Origin: Ferruginibacter yonginensis
Lineage (GTDB): Bacteria > Bacteroidota > Bacteroidia > Chitinophagales > Chitinophagaceae
Direction of reading: 5' to 3'
NCBI RefSeq assembly: GCF_042651465.1
Contig: NZ_JBHSCZ010000001.1
Coordinates: 1-64,000 of the forward strand
Length of the DNA stretch: 64,000 nucleotides
Below, one piece after another: positions 19,725 through 28,659 of this stretch (position 1 is its first letter; each line of letters starts with the position of its first letter). Below the pieces are notes generated by a model that saw only the letters and a program-made list of their open reading frames with translations, ran no database searches and was not told where the DNA came from. A program made the position numbers and the translations under genes.

Positions 19725-20249
19725 ATGGAGGCATCTGGTAACTGGTATGTGGTGTACACTCGACCAAGATGGGAAAAAAAAGTTGCAGCCACTTTATTGC
19801 ATGAAGGTATTGAACATTATTGTCCGCTTAACAAGGTAACCAAGCAGTGGAGTGATCGCAAAAAAATAGTGATGGAACCCTTGTTTAAAGGCTATGTATT
19901 TGTAAGGCCTGTGCAAGTAAATAAGTGGGATTTGAAAAAGATTGATGGCATCATCAATTTTGTGTATTGGGATAAAAAATTAGCTCAAATAAAAGAGCAA
20001 GAAATAGACACTATAAAACGTTTTTTACACCAGTTTAAAGAAGTAACTGTGGTAACTACCCATGCAGCATTGGCCGATGAAGTGTTGGTGAACCAAGGCT
20101 TGTTTATGGATTTAAAAGGTTTGGTGATCGAAACATTTGGCAACAAAGCCAAAGTAAAAATTGATAGCATGGGCGTTAGTTTAATTGCCACATTTGATAT
20201 AAAAAATTTAACACCAATACGAAAAGCACCACCAAAGGGTGATCAATAA
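19725..20249 (+). CDS. UpxY-type NusG-paralog transcription antiterminator, 174 aa
   Basis: The NGN domain spans about residues 4-110 (NWYVVYTRPRWEKKVA, PLFKGYVFVR) and a KOW-like C-terminal domain spans about 120-170 (GLVIETFGNKAKVKI). This is the form of the UpxY/RfaH-like NusG paralogs, which bind elongating RNA polymerase in capsule operon leaders and prevent early termination. Its place inside a roughly 38-kb co-directional locus fits that role. It is unusual in lying after the export and kinase genes rather than at the front, separated from them by 235 bases with palindromes. That suggests it controls mainly the sugar-assembly part from 20256 onward. The start is the ATG at 19725. Confidence 0.88.
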   Translation: MEASGNWYVVYTRPRWEKKVAATLLHEGIEHYCPLNKVTKQWSDRKKIVMEPLFKGYVFVRPVQVNKWDLKKIDGIINFVYWDKKLAQIKEQEIDTIKRFLHQFKEVTVVTTHAALADEVLVNQGLFMDLKGLVIETFGNKAKVKIDSMGVSLIATFDIKNLTPIRKAPPKGDQ

Positions 20250-20255
20250 ATCAAT

Positions 20256-21224
20256 ATGAAATACAACGATAGGATATATGTTGCAGGGCACAATGGATTG
20301 GTAGGAAGTGCATTGGTACGATTGTTACAAAAAGAAGGTTACCAAAACATTATTACCGCAAGTTCATCGGAACTTGATTTGAGAGATCAGCAAGCCGTAA
20401 GGGCATTTTTTGCCCAAGTACAACCGCAGTATGTATTTTTAGCAGCTGCAAAAGTGGGCGGCATTTTAGCCAACAAAACGTATGGTGGCGATTTTATTTA
20501 TGATAATTTGGCGGTGCAAAATAATGTGATACATGAATCATATAAAAGCGGTGTCACAAAATTATTGTTTTTAGGAAGTAGTTGCATCTACCCAAAATTA
20601 TCACCTCAACCCATTAAAGAAGCTTATTTAATGACGGGGCCTTTGGAGCCTACCAATTCACCCTATGCCATGGCTAAGTTGGCAGGTATTGAAATGTGTA
20701 AAGCATACAACTTGCAATATGGCTGTAAGTTTATTAGTGTGATGCCAACTAATTTGTATGGCCCGGGTGATAATTATGATTTAGCCAATGCGCATGTTTT
20801 ACCTGCTTTAATACGCAAATTTCATGAGGCAACGGTCAACAAAGCGCCAAATGTTACTATTTGGGGAACGGGTACGCCACGTAGGGAGTTTTTGCATGTA
20901 GATGATATGGCTAGTGCTTGCTATTTTTTAATGCAGCATTATGATGATGCTCAAAATATTGTGAATGTTGGTTGTGGTGAAGATCATTCCATTAAAGATA
21001 TGGCCTTGGCCATTAAATCAATCACTGCTTACGAAGGTGACTTACTATTTGATACCAGTAAGCCCGATGGTACTATGCAGAAATTGTTAGATGTACAAAA
21101 ATTGCAACAATTAGGCTGGAGTTACGCCATTGATTTGTTGAGTGGGTTAAAAGCTACTTACAAAGATTTTAAAAATAACTACGATTATTACATTAACAAA
21201 CAACATAAAAATACCGTACACTAA
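20256..21224 (+). CDS. fcl: GDP-L-fucose synthase
   Basis: This 322-residue short-chain dehydrogenase/reductase makes GDP-L-fucose from GDP-4-keto-6-deoxymannose by epimerisation at C3/C5 and NADPH reduction. The nucleotide-binding motif GHNGLVGSALV is at residues 11-21, the catalytic Ser lies in GSSCIYP (107-113) and the YxxxK pair is Tyr137/Lys141 (YAMAK). LLFLGSSCIYPK and the RREFLHVDD segment are characteristic of the Fcl/WcaG family. The gene starts six bases after the antiterminator stop. The preceding enzyme, GDP-mannose 4,6-dehydratase, is not in the window, so its substrate must come from a gene elsewhere. It implies fucose or a related 6-deoxysugar in the polymer. Confidence 0.92.
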   Translation: MKYNDRIYVAGHNGLVGSALVRLLQKEGYQNIITASSSELDLRDQQAVRAFFAQVQPQYVFLAAAKVGGILANKTYGGDFIYDNLAVQNNVIHESYKSGVTKLLFLGSSCIYPKLSPQPIKEAYLMTGPLEPTNSPYAMAKLAGIEMCKAYNLQYGCKFISVMPTNLYGPGDNYDLANAHVLPALIRKFHEATVNKAPNVTIWGTGTPRREFLHVDDMASACYFLMQHYDDAQNIVNVGCGEDHSIKDMALAIKSITAYEGDLLFDTSKPDGTMQKLLDVQKLQQLGWSYAIDLLSGLKATYKDFKNNYDYYINKQHKNTVH

Positions 21225-21230
21225 TTAGGC

Positions 21231-23021
21231 ATGTGTAGAATAGCCGGTATTTATAATAACAGTTGGACTAACGAGCAATTGCAAGCCAGCGTACAACAAA
21301 TGTGCGATGTATTGCAACATGGTGGGCCTGATGATGGTGGTATATATAATGCCACCAATGCTGCATTGGTATTGGGTAATAGGCGTTTGGCTTTGCTTGA
21401 TTTAACCAGTGCTGGTCACCAACCCATGCACTATCAACAACGGTACACCATCACTTACAATGGTGAGTTGTACAATTTTACCACATTAAAAAATGAATTG
21501 ATTGGGCTAGGGCATACCTTTAGCAACCATACTGATACTGAAGTTATTTTAGCTGCATTTGCACAATGGCATACTGCCGCATTTGCTAAGTTTAATGGCA
21601 TGTTCGCTTTTGCCTTGTGGGATGCCGTAACCCAAGAATTATTTTTGGTAAGAGATAAAATGGGTATTAAACCGCTCTACTACGCTCTTGAAAATGAAGC
21701 CTTGTATTTTGCATCGGAGGTAAGGGCTTTTGCATCTTTATCATTTTTACAAGCACCATTTACCAATGCCCCTATTTATCAGATGGCTTATGGTTTTATA
21801 CCTGAACCTTTTACTACCAAAGCCGCTGTAAAAATGTTGCCCAAAGGTTGTTATTTAAAAATGGCCATTGCAAGTGGTACACATTCTATTCAAAATTATT
21901 ATTTTCTGCCATTTGGTAATGGACTTACCCAAAGCGCTATTGCTGAACAAGAAATAAAAAATAGTGTAACAAACGCTGTTGCACGGCAACAAATTGCTGA
22001 TGCACCATTAGGGGTATTTTTAAGCGGTGGTATTGATTCGTCTATTTTAGCTTTATTAGCTGCTAACAACCGTACGCAACCCTTACATACCTTATCTATT
22101 TATTTTGATGATGCTCAGTACTCCGAACAACCGTTTCAGCAACTGATTGCTGATACTATTAAGAGCGAACATCATCCTATATTATTAAAGGAAGCTGATT
22201 TTCATGCTTATTTTGAAACGGTACTACATGCAATGGATATGCCGAGCTGCGATGGTATCAATACTTGGTTCATTAGCAAGTTTGCAAAAGAGCAGGGTTT
22301 AAAAGCCGTGTTATCTGGTATTGGGGCCGATGAATTGTTTGGTGGTTATCCATCGTTTCATCGTATACAAAAAGCCATGCATTTGCAAAGTTTACCCGCT
22401 GGCGTATTAAAAAATGTAGGGAAGTTTGCAGGCCAAAAATACAATCGTATAGGTTACCTAAAAATCAAAGACATACGAGGGTTGTATTTGTTTTTGAGGG
22501 GGCATTTTGCGCCAGACGAAATAGCAGCGCATTTAGGTGCCTATGAGGCAGATGTATGGAAAGTGTTGGAACAATATAGTGTAATGCCTCAGTTAGAAAA
22601 CATGGATTCAAAAAATGTGGCAAGTTGGCTAGAGTTGACTATTTACATGAAAAACCAATTGTTGAGAGATGCGGATGTGATGAGCATGGCCAATAGTATT
22701 GAAATTAGGGTGCCATTTTTAGATGATGCAGTGGTAAATACTGCTTTACAAATTGAAGCTTCTGTAAAATATGCTGGTACAAAACCTAAGCAAATATTAA
22801 TTAATAGTTTTAATGATATACTACCAACTGCCATTTGGGATAGGCCTAAAATGGGTTTTAGTTTCCCTTTTCAGCAATGGTTACAAAACAGTCCGTTTAT
22901 AAAAGAATTAGCACATCACCACAATAATGCTACTAAAAATGCGTATAATGCATTCAAGTCTGGTTCATTACATTGGAGCAAAGTGTTGTCGTTGTTACAT
23001 ATCAAAAAACATTTCAGTTAA
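21231..23021 (+). CDS. asnB: Asparagine synthase (glutamine-hydrolysing) type amidotransferase
   Basis: This is a two-domain amidotransferase of 596 residues. Cys2 after the initiator is the glutaminase nucleophile (MCRIAGIY). HGGPDDGG, RRLALLDL and YNGELYNF mark the Ntn glutaminase domain. The ATP-pyrophosphatase loop FLSGGIDSS is at about residues 263-271, with later motifs GIGADELFGGY and the conserved RVPFLDD. Housekeeping AsnB makes asparagine. Copies inside polysaccharide loci, like this one between fcl and a glycosyltransferase, are thought to amidate uronic acids or other sugar carboxylates. Which substrate applies here cannot be read from sequence. It starts seven bases after fcl. 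Confidence 0.88.
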   Translation: MCRIAGIYNNSWTNEQLQASVQQMCDVLQHGGPDDGGIYNATNAALVLGNRRLALLDLTSAGHQPMHYQQRYTITYNGELYNFTTLKNELIGLGHTFSNHTDTEVILAAFAQWHTAAFAKFNGMFAFALWDAVTQELFLVRDKMGIKPLYYALENEALYFASEVRAFASLSFLQAPFTNAPIYQMAYGFIPEPFTTKAAVKMLPKGCYLKMAIASGTHSIQNYYFLPFGNGLTQSAIAEQEIKNSVTNAVARQQIADAPLGVFLSGGIDSSILALLAANNRTQPLHTLSIYFDDAQYSEQPFQQLIADTIKSEHHPILLKEADFHAYFETVLHAMDMPSCDGINTWFISKFAKEQGLKAVLSGIGADELFGGYPSFHRIQKAMHLQSLPAGVLKNVGKFAGQKYNRIGYLKIKDIRGLYLFLRGHFAPDEIAAHLGAYEADVWKVLEQYSVMPQLENMDSKNVASWLELTIYMKNQLLRDADVMSMANSIEIRVPFLDDAVVNTALQIEASVKYAGTKPKQILINSFNDILPTAIWDRPKMGFSFPFQQWLQNSPFIKELAHHHNNATKNAYNAFKSGSLHWSKVLSLLHIKKHFS

Positions 23022-23079
23022 AATATACCGTCAATTTTAAAAGATGGTATTTATTATTAATGAAAATGATTAGGTAACT

Positions 23080-24201
23080 ATGCGAAACGAATTGTTGTTT
23101 TTAACCCTTAAAGTATTTTCTGCCACAGGTGGTATTGAAAAAGTATGCAGGGTAGCTGGCAAGGCTTTTTACGAATATGGCATTGAGCAATTGTGTTCGG
23201 TTCGCATATTTAGTATGCATGATGCTGATAGCGATGCCATTGACAATCATTATTTTCCAACAACGCATTTCAAAGGGTTTCAAGCTAATAAAATAGCATT
23301 TGTATTGGCTGCTATTAAAGCAGGTTGCAACAGCAACATAGTGGTGTTGAGTCATTTTAATTTGCTTTCAGTTGGTTGGCTTATTAAAAAATTATCGCCG
23401 CACACAAAAGTTTGTTTAATAGCGCATGGTATTGAGTTGTGGTATCCTTTGCCTAAGCATAAACGTAAAATGTTACAGGGAATAGATGGTATTTTTTCTG
23501 TGAGTCATTTTACCCAACAAACCATTATTCAACAACATGGTATCAATGCCCAAAAATGCAATGTATTGCATAATTGTTTGGATCCTTTTTTAGTAACATC
23601 CGACCAAGCTATTGATACAGATGGATTACGACAACGGTACGGTATTGCTGCAAATGATGCGGTAGTATTTACATTAACTCGGTTGAGTAAAGTAGATCGT
23701 TATAAGGGCTATGTTACGGTTATTGATGCCATGGTTACTTTAACGCATCACAACCAGTCGATCAAATATGTTATAGCTGGAAAATATACTAAGGATGAAA
23801 AGCAATTTTTAGATCAATACATTAATGATAGGGGCCTTAGCCAACATGTTATATTAACGGGGTACATACCCGATGACGCCTTGGCAGCTCATTTTAAAAT
23901 GGCCGATGTATATACAATGCCGAGTGTAAAAGAGGGCTTTGGTATTGTATTTATTGAAGCTATGTTTTTTGGCTTGCCTGTTATTGCAGCTAATGTTGAT
24001 GGCTCTGTAGATGCGTTGGCCAATGGTAGTTTAGGGCAACTTGTAACGCCTCATGCACCCCATTTGATAGCCACTGCCGTACAAAATGTACTGCATCATA
24101 AAGCTGCTTACCAACCTAACCATGCTTTGCTTATGAAAGCATTTAGTTACGAAACGTATAAAAGAAATTGGTACCAAATCTTGCAATCCAATAAAAATTA
24201 A
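23080..24201 (+). CDS. Glycosyltransferase family 4, 373 aa
   Basis: A GT-B fold retaining glycosyltransferase of the GT4 type. The N-terminal donor-side loop STGGIEKV is at about residues 13-20. The C-terminal half has LTRLSKVDRYKGY, VIAGKY and the family E-x7-E motif in VKEGFGIVFIEAM. It lacks a signal peptide and should act on the cytoplasmic face of the membrane on a lipid-linked acceptor. It follows the amidotransferase gene after 58 bases. The sugar donor and linkage cannot be predicted. Confidence 0.87.
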   Translation: MRNELLFLTLKVFSATGGIEKVCRVAGKAFYEYGIEQLCSVRIFSMHDADSDAIDNHYFPTTHFKGFQANKIAFVLAAIKAGCNSNIVVLSHFNLLSVGWLIKKLSPHTKVCLIAHGIELWYPLPKHKRKMLQGIDGIFSVSHFTQQTIIQQHGINAQKCNVLHNCLDPFLVTSDQAIDTDGLRQRYGIAANDAVVFTLTRLSKVDRYKGYVTVIDAMVTLTHHNQSIKYVIAGKYTKDEKQFLDQYINDRGLSQHVILTGYIPDDALAAHFKMADVYTMPSVKEGFGIVFIEAMFFGLPVIAANVDGSVDALANGSLGQLVTPHAPHLIATAVQNVLHHKAAYQPNHALLMKAFSYETYKRNWYQILQSNKN

Positions 24202-24232
24202 TTAAATTAGTAAATAGTTTAATTTATTTGTA

Positions 24233-24412
24233 ATGCTTGGAGCACTGTTTAAAAATAAAGAGAAAAGAAAACGTTTTGCACATATTGGTGCCGGCGTAGT
24301 GATATTGATACATGCATATGAAAAGTATGAAGCTGGTCACCATTCCTATCAACTATTTTTAATAGCAGGTATTGTTTTTTTATGCATTGCTATTTTTTCA
24401 TACCATTATTGA
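24233..24412 (+). CDS. Small membrane protein, N-terminal half (59 aa), probably frameshifted
   Basis: This ATG-initiated frame encodes 59 residues: a basic N-terminus (KNKEKRKR), one membrane helix with AHIGAGVVILIHAYEKYEAG and a second hydrophobic stretch (LFLIAGIVFLCIAIF). It stops at TGA 24410-24412. The end runs into a six-T tract (24393-24398). If one T were removed, the frame would pass straight into the next open frame (IAIF-HTIIEQKLPWVDG), giving a single membrane protein of about 125 residues. I therefore read it as the first half of a broken or misread gene. No family name recognised. It sits between a glycosyltransferase and the wzm exporter gene. Confidence 0.6.
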   Translation: MLGALFKNKEKRKRFAHIGAGVVILIHAYEKYEAGHHSYQLFLIAGIVFLCIAIFSYHY

Positions 24413-24605
24413 GCAAAAACTACCTTGGGTTGATGGTGTTTTTTTTGTTATTGAGGGTATTTTATCGTTGGTTGTTGCGTATGAATATTTTAGTGTGGGT
24501 AAAAAAGCCTTACCAATTACTTACTTACTGTTGAGTGTATTTCAGTTTTTTATGGCTTTTAAAAAAAGTAAACAAGGTATTACCCATCATAAATTAAATA
24601 CATGA
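24372..24605 (+). CDS. Small membrane protein, C-terminal half (up to 77 aa), probably frameshifted
   Basis: The open frame overlaps the 59-aa frame and has no good start of its own: the only early start is a TTG at 24372 inside the neighbour. It encodes FHTIIEQKLPWVDGVFFVIEG, a hydrophobic segment, YEYFSVGKKALP and a second helix ending FFMAFKKSKQ. It reads naturally as the continuation of the 24233 frame after a one-base shift in the T-tract at 24393-24398. It overlaps the next start codon (ATGA at 24602-24605), as expected for a translated operon member. Function unknown. Confidence 0.6.
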   Translation: MFFYALLFFHTIIEQKLPWVDGVFFVIEGILSLVVAYEYFSVGKKALPITYLLLSVFQFFMAFKKSKQGITHHKLNT

Positions 24606-24784
24606 AAAACAGAAGGACCACCATTTTAGCTGTATTACTATTATTAGCTGTACTCAACTTTAGTAGACTTGCAAACAATGATTCCATTAGACCTATTCAA
24701 TTTTTATCCATTTTTGTAATAGGTGCCTTAAGCGCCTTATTATTGAATGAATTTTTTGTATTGTTCAAAGCAAAGCGCTCCTAA
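24602..24784 (+). CDS. Small two-helix membrane protein, 60 aa
   Basis: A 60-residue protein with a basic N-terminus (MKNRRTT), a first membrane helix (ILAVLLLLAVLNF), a short polar loop containing NNDSIRPIQ, and a second helix (FLSIFVIGALSALLLNEFF) with a basic end (KAKRS). Its start overlaps the stop of the previous frame by four bases, which supports translation as a coupled pair. It precedes the ABC exporter permease gene by 117 bases. I do not recognise a named family. A membrane accessory role in export or assembly is only suggested by position. Confidence 0.6.
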   Translation: MKNRRTTILAVLLLLAVLNFSRLANNDSIRPIQFLSIFVIGALSALLLNEFFVLFKAKRS

Positions 24785-24901
24785 TAATTTTCTATTTAAA
24801 TCGTTTCAATTGCTTATTACAAAACCGTCATTCGTTTTGTAGCACACCATTGGTATAGCTAATGGTTACTTTGCTTACAAGCATAATTATATTTATTTTA
24901 C

Positions 24902-25774
24902 ATGCATACTATTGAAAAAGATATCCCCGTTGTTACGCAATGGGATGAAGTGATTGTACCTTCCGCCTCCTTGTTTGATTTGCGGTTGAAGGAGGTTTGG
25001 CGTTACCGAGATTTATTACTCTTGTTTGTAAAAAGAGATTTTACTGCTCAATATAAACAAACCGTTTTAGGGCCACTTTGGCATTTTATACAACCTATTT
25101 TTACCACGGTTGTTTTTTTATTGGTGTTTCATAGTATCGCCAATATACCTACTGATGGTATTGAAGTGATCCCGTTTTATATGAGTGGTATTGCTATTTG
25201 GAATTATTTTTCGAGTTGCTTAACAGGTACCTCCAGTACGTTTGTAGCCAATGCTCATATTTTTGGTAAAGTGTATTTTCCTCGTATGGTTATTCCACTC
25301 AGTAATGTGATGAGTAATGTGGTAAAATTTGGTATTCAGTTTATTTTATTGTTGGCCGTAATGGTTTGGTTTGGATTTAAAACAGGTCATTTTTATATCA
25401 GTTTCACTTGGCTATTGTTACCTGTGTTGGTATTGATGATGGCTGGTATGGGACTAGGTTTGGGTATCATTATATCATCACTCACTACCAAGTACAGGGA
25501 CTTTACCGTGTTGATTGGCTTTGCTGTTCAGTTGTTGATGTATGCTACGCCGGTGGTGTACCCATTATCATACCTTCAAAACAAAAGCTATCAATGGGTT
25601 ATAGCAGCAAATCCATTAACACCTATTGTAGAAGCTTTTCGGTATGCGTTGTTTGGTAAAGGTAGTTTTGATGGTTTGCATTTAATGTATAGCGGTATTT
25701 TTATAATTGTTACATTGTTTATTGGAACCATGATTTTTAATAAAGTGGAGAGAGGATTTATGGATACGGTGTAG
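24902..25774 (+). CDS. wzm: O-antigen/polysaccharide ABC exporter permease (Wzm type), 290 aa
   Basis: The ABC-2 type permease has six predicted membrane helices. A cytoplasmic N-terminal part with LKEVWRYRDLLLLFVKRDFTAQYKQTVLG carries the amphipathic segment usual in Wzm/RfbA-type permeases. LGPLWHFIQPIF, SLTTKYRDF and NPLTPIVEAFRY are family hallmarks. With the ATPase Wzt it moves a completed lipid-linked polysaccharide across the inner membrane. Its ATPase partner lies not next door but 1.58 kb downstream (27355). The gap holds repeat DNA, a four-helix-bundle gene and an acetyltransferase. Confidence 0.92.
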   Translation: MHTIEKDIPVVTQWDEVIVPSASLFDLRLKEVWRYRDLLLLFVKRDFTAQYKQTVLGPLWHFIQPIFTTVVFLLVFHSIANIPTDGIEVIPFYMSGIAIWNYFSSCLTGTSSTFVANAHIFGKVYFPRMVIPLSNVMSNVVKFGIQFILLLAVMVWFGFKTGHFYISFTWLLLPVLVLMMAGMGLGLGIIISSLTTKYRDFTVLIGFAVQLLMYATPVVYPLSYLQNKSYQWVIAANPLTPIVEAFRYALFGKGSFDGLHLMYSGIFIIVTLFIGTMIFNKVERGFMDTV

Positions 25775-25780
25775 GATTGG

Positions 25781-25960
25781 GAATGAGGAATGATGAATGC
25801 AGAATGATGAATTATGAATGGTGAAAGATGAATGGTGAATGATGAATGATGAATTATGAATGGTGAAAGATGAATGGTGAATGATGAATGATGAATGCAG
25901 AATTATTAATTATGAATGTAGAATTATTAATTATAAATGGTGAATGATGAATGGTGATTG
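25781..25960 (+). repeat. Imperfect ATGAATG-type satellite, block 1
   Basis: Immediately after wzm, about 180 bases consist of degenerate 7-mers of the form GAATGAT with variants GAATGGT, GAAAGAT, GAATGCA and GAATTAT. A longer unit containing GGTGAAAGATGAATGGTGAATG occurs twice about 46 bases apart. No gene. The remaining 78 bases up to the next start look like an ordinary AT-rich leader. Confidence 0.85.
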
Positions 25961-26038
25961 ATATTCTTTGGTGGATTTTGAAGGATGCGTTTTAAATAAT
26001 ATATTAGAATTCATTTTTAATCAAAATAATGTACCGCC

Positions 26039-26467
<429 letters not shown>

Positions 26468-26503
26468 ATTTTTTATTAACTGAAAAAAGGTTACAACTAC
26501 AAG

Positions 26504-26594
26504 TATAAAAAATTCATAATTATGCATTCATCATTCATAATTAAAGCAATATAAAAAATTCTTAATTATGCATTCATCATTCATCATTAATTAA
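26504..26594 (-). repeat. Inverted ATGAATG-type repeat, block 3 (two 46-bp copies)
   Basis: The motif appears here in the opposite orientation (CATTCATCATTCAT). Two direct copies of a unit beginning TATAAAAAATTC start at 26504 and 26550. Block 2 and this block could pair as a hairpin of about 45-bp arms, and the block ends eight bases before the next gene. Confidence 0.85.
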
Positions 26595-26602
26595 AATAAA
26601 AA

Positions 26603-27184
26603 ATGGGTTATAAAGCACACGAAACGGCAGTTATTGATGATGGGGCTGTAATAGGCGATAGTACTATAATTTGGCATTTTAGTCACGTTATGGGAGGAAG
26701 TGTAATTGGTAGTAATTGCTCGTTAGGACAAAACGTTGTGGTATTGCCGCAGGTGGTGATTGGTAATGGGGTTAAAATTCAAAACAATGTTTCCTTATAT
26801 ACTGGTGTTATTTGTGAAGATGAAGTGTTTGTTGGTCCGTCTGTAGTGTTTACCAATGTGATTAATCCACGTAGTGCTATTGTACGCAAACACGAATATA
26901 AAACTACCCTCGTACGCAAAGGAGCTAGCATTGGGGCCAACGCTACTATTGTTTGTGGTAATGAAATTGGTCGCTATGCTATGATAGGTGCCGGCGCTGT
27001 TATTACAAAACCTGTATTGCCTTATGCTTTGGTTGTAGGTAATCCGGCACAACAAATTGGTTGGGTGAGTGCTTACGGACATCGATTGCATTTTAATGAA
27101 CATGGAGTGGCGGTTTGTGAGGAGAGTGGGGAAAGATATGCGTTGGTTAATGGGGAATGTAGGATGAGGAATGAGGAATTATGA
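26603..27184 (+). CDS. WbpD/WlbB-like sugar N-acetyltransferase (left-handed β-helix), 193 aa
   Basis: Hexapeptide repeats (V.IGDST.IW, VIGSNCSLGQNV, VIGNGVKIQNNV, ASIGANATIVCG, MIGAGAVIT) fold as a left-handed β-helix. The stretch TTLVRKGASIGANATI and ALVVGNPAQQIGWVS are typical of WbpD/WlbB, which acetylate the 3-amino group of UDP-2-acetamido-3-amino-glucuronate using acetyl-CoA. No 3-amino-uronate dehydrogenase or aminotransferase gene (WbpB/WbpE type) is nearby, so the exact substrate is open. The last 11 residues (NGECRMRNEEL) and the stop are encoded by ATGAATG-type repeat DNA, so the natural C-terminus has been replaced or extended. The gene lies between inverted repeat blocks 3 and 4. 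Confidence 0.85.
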   Translation: MGYKAHETAVIDDGAVIGDSTIIWHFSHVMGGSVIGSNCSLGQNVVVLPQVVIGNGVKIQNNVSLYTGVICEDEVFVGPSVVFTNVINPRSAIVRKHEYKTTLVRKGASIGANATIVCGNEIGRYAMIGAGAVITKPVLPYALVVGNPAQQIGWVSAYGHRLHFNEHGVAVCEESGERYALVNGECRMRNEEL

Positions 27185-27298
27185 ATGATGAATTATGAAT
27201 GGGGAATGATGAATGAGGAATAATGAATGATGAATGCAGAATTACGGTTTGGGGTAATGAGGAATGAGGAATGATGTATAATGAATGTTATATGAATA
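27151..27298 (+). repeat. Imperfect ATGAATG-type satellite, block 4
   Basis: Degenerate repeats of GAATGAT, GAATGAG and GAATTAT begin inside the acetyltransferase coding end and run for about 150 bases. They are in the same orientation as blocks 1 and 2 and opposite to block 3. The wzt gene starts 57 bases later. Confidence 0.85.
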
Positions 27299-27354
27299 GT
27301 TCGTTTTTACTTTTACCTTTTAGTTATTAAGAATTTACACTTACAAAATAATAC

Positions 27355-28656
27355 ATGAGTACTGTTATACAGGTAGATAATATTTCAAAAATGTACCGCT
27401 TGGGTGAGGTGGGTACGGGTGCGTTGGCGCATGATGTAAACCGCTGGTGGCACAAAATTCGGGGTAAGGAAGATCCGTATTTAAAAATTGGTGAAACCAA
27501 CGATCGTACAGCTAAAGGTAGCAGCGATTATGTATGGGCGTTGAAAGATATTAACTTTAATGTGCAGCAAGGCGAAGTGTTGGGTATTATTGGTCGTAAT
27601 GGCGCTGGTAAAAGTACCTTGTTAAAAATATTGAGTAAAACCACCACACCTACTACCGGTACTATCAAAATAAAAGGTCGTATTGCAAGCTTACTAGAAG
27701 TGGGTACCGGCTTTCACCCTGAGTTGAGCGGCCGTGATAATATTTTTTTAAATGGCGCCATATTGGGCATGTCAAAAAATGAAATTCGTAGCAAGTTCGA
27801 CGAAATTGTAGATTTTGCTGGGGTTGAACGTTACATTGATACACCTGTAAAGCGCTACAGTAGCGGTATGTACGTTCGTTTGGCTTTTGGGGTGGCTGCA
27901 CATTTAGAACCCGAAATTTTGATTGTAGATGAAGTATTGGCCGTAGGCGATGCTGATTTCCAGAAAAAAGCCTTGGGCAAAATGAAGGAAGTGAGCCATC
28001 AATCGGGTAGAACGGTGTTGTTTGTGAGCCATAATATGGAAGCCATACAAAATTTATGTAAACGATCTATATTAATGGCGCAGGGCAGCATCGTTGAAGA
28101 TGGTACTACTGCTAGTATTATCAATAGTTATTTATTAAAAAGCGATGGTGCCATTTCAAATTTTGAAGCTAGTACTGGTGTGTTTGATTTGAACCATAAC
28201 GAGAGCAAAGTATATGATCGTGACTATGGTTTACTTGCTGCTCGTTTGTATGTAAATGGGGTTTCATCTATCCATTTTTATTCGGGAGCGTCTTGTTCAG
28301 TTGAAATTGATTTTGCAGTACCTAATGCCGTATCTGATTTGGTGATTGGTTTGGTAATTAAAGATAAGTTCAACAAACCCATCATGGCGGTTAATAACAA
28401 GCATTATGCTAAAAAATTATTTACACAACCAGTGAGTAAGGGTACTTTTCAAATAAACTTTCAGCAGTTGCCTGTTTACGGACAAGGTCGTTATCATTGC
28501 GATTTGTATTTGGGTACACAGGAGTATGATTACGACATTATTTACAATGCTTTTTATTTTGATTTAAATTCATCTGATCCATTATTATCGGGCTATTTAC
28601 TCGATGATCAGTTGAATCAATTTTATTTTGACACGATTACATTTTCTGAAAAATAA
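27355..28656 (+). CDS. wzt: Polysaccharide ABC exporter ATPase with substrate-binding tail (Wzt type), 433 aa
   Basis: The ATPase half has Walker A (GRNGAGKST, about residues 80-88), signature YSSGMYVRLAFG (about 166-177) and Walker B ILIVDEVLAVGD (about 188-199), with FVSHNME after it. An insertion near the N-terminus (residues 20-60, HDVNRWWHKIRGKEDPY) is common in Bacteroidota homologs. Residues of about 270-433 form a Wzt C-terminal β-sandwich (YGQGRYHCDLYL), which in studied systems recognises the finished, end-capped glycan before export. It forms the exporter with Wzm (24902-25774), from which it is unusually separated. A methyltransferase gene follows after three bases. Confidence 0.93.
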   Translation: MSTVIQVDNISKMYRLGEVGTGALAHDVNRWWHKIRGKEDPYLKIGETNDRTAKGSSDYVWALKDINFNVQQGEVLGIIGRNGAGKSTLLKILSKTTTPTTGTIKIKGRIASLLEVGTGFHPELSGRDNIFLNGAILGMSKNEIRSKFDEIVDFAGVERYIDTPVKRYSSGMYVRLAFGVAAHLEPEILIVDEVLAVGDADFQKKALGKMKEVSHQSGRTVLFVSHNMEAIQNLCKRSILMAQGSIVEDGTTASIINSYLLKSDGAISNFEASTGVFDLNHNESKVYDRDYGLLAARLYVNGVSSIHFYSGASCSVEIDFAVPNAVSDLVIGLVIKDKFNKPIMAVNNKHYAKKLFTQPVSKGTFQINFQQLPVYGQGRYHCDLYLGTQEYDYDIIYNAFYFDLNSSDPLLSGYLLDDQLNQFYFDTITFSEK

Positions 28657-28659
28657 TAT

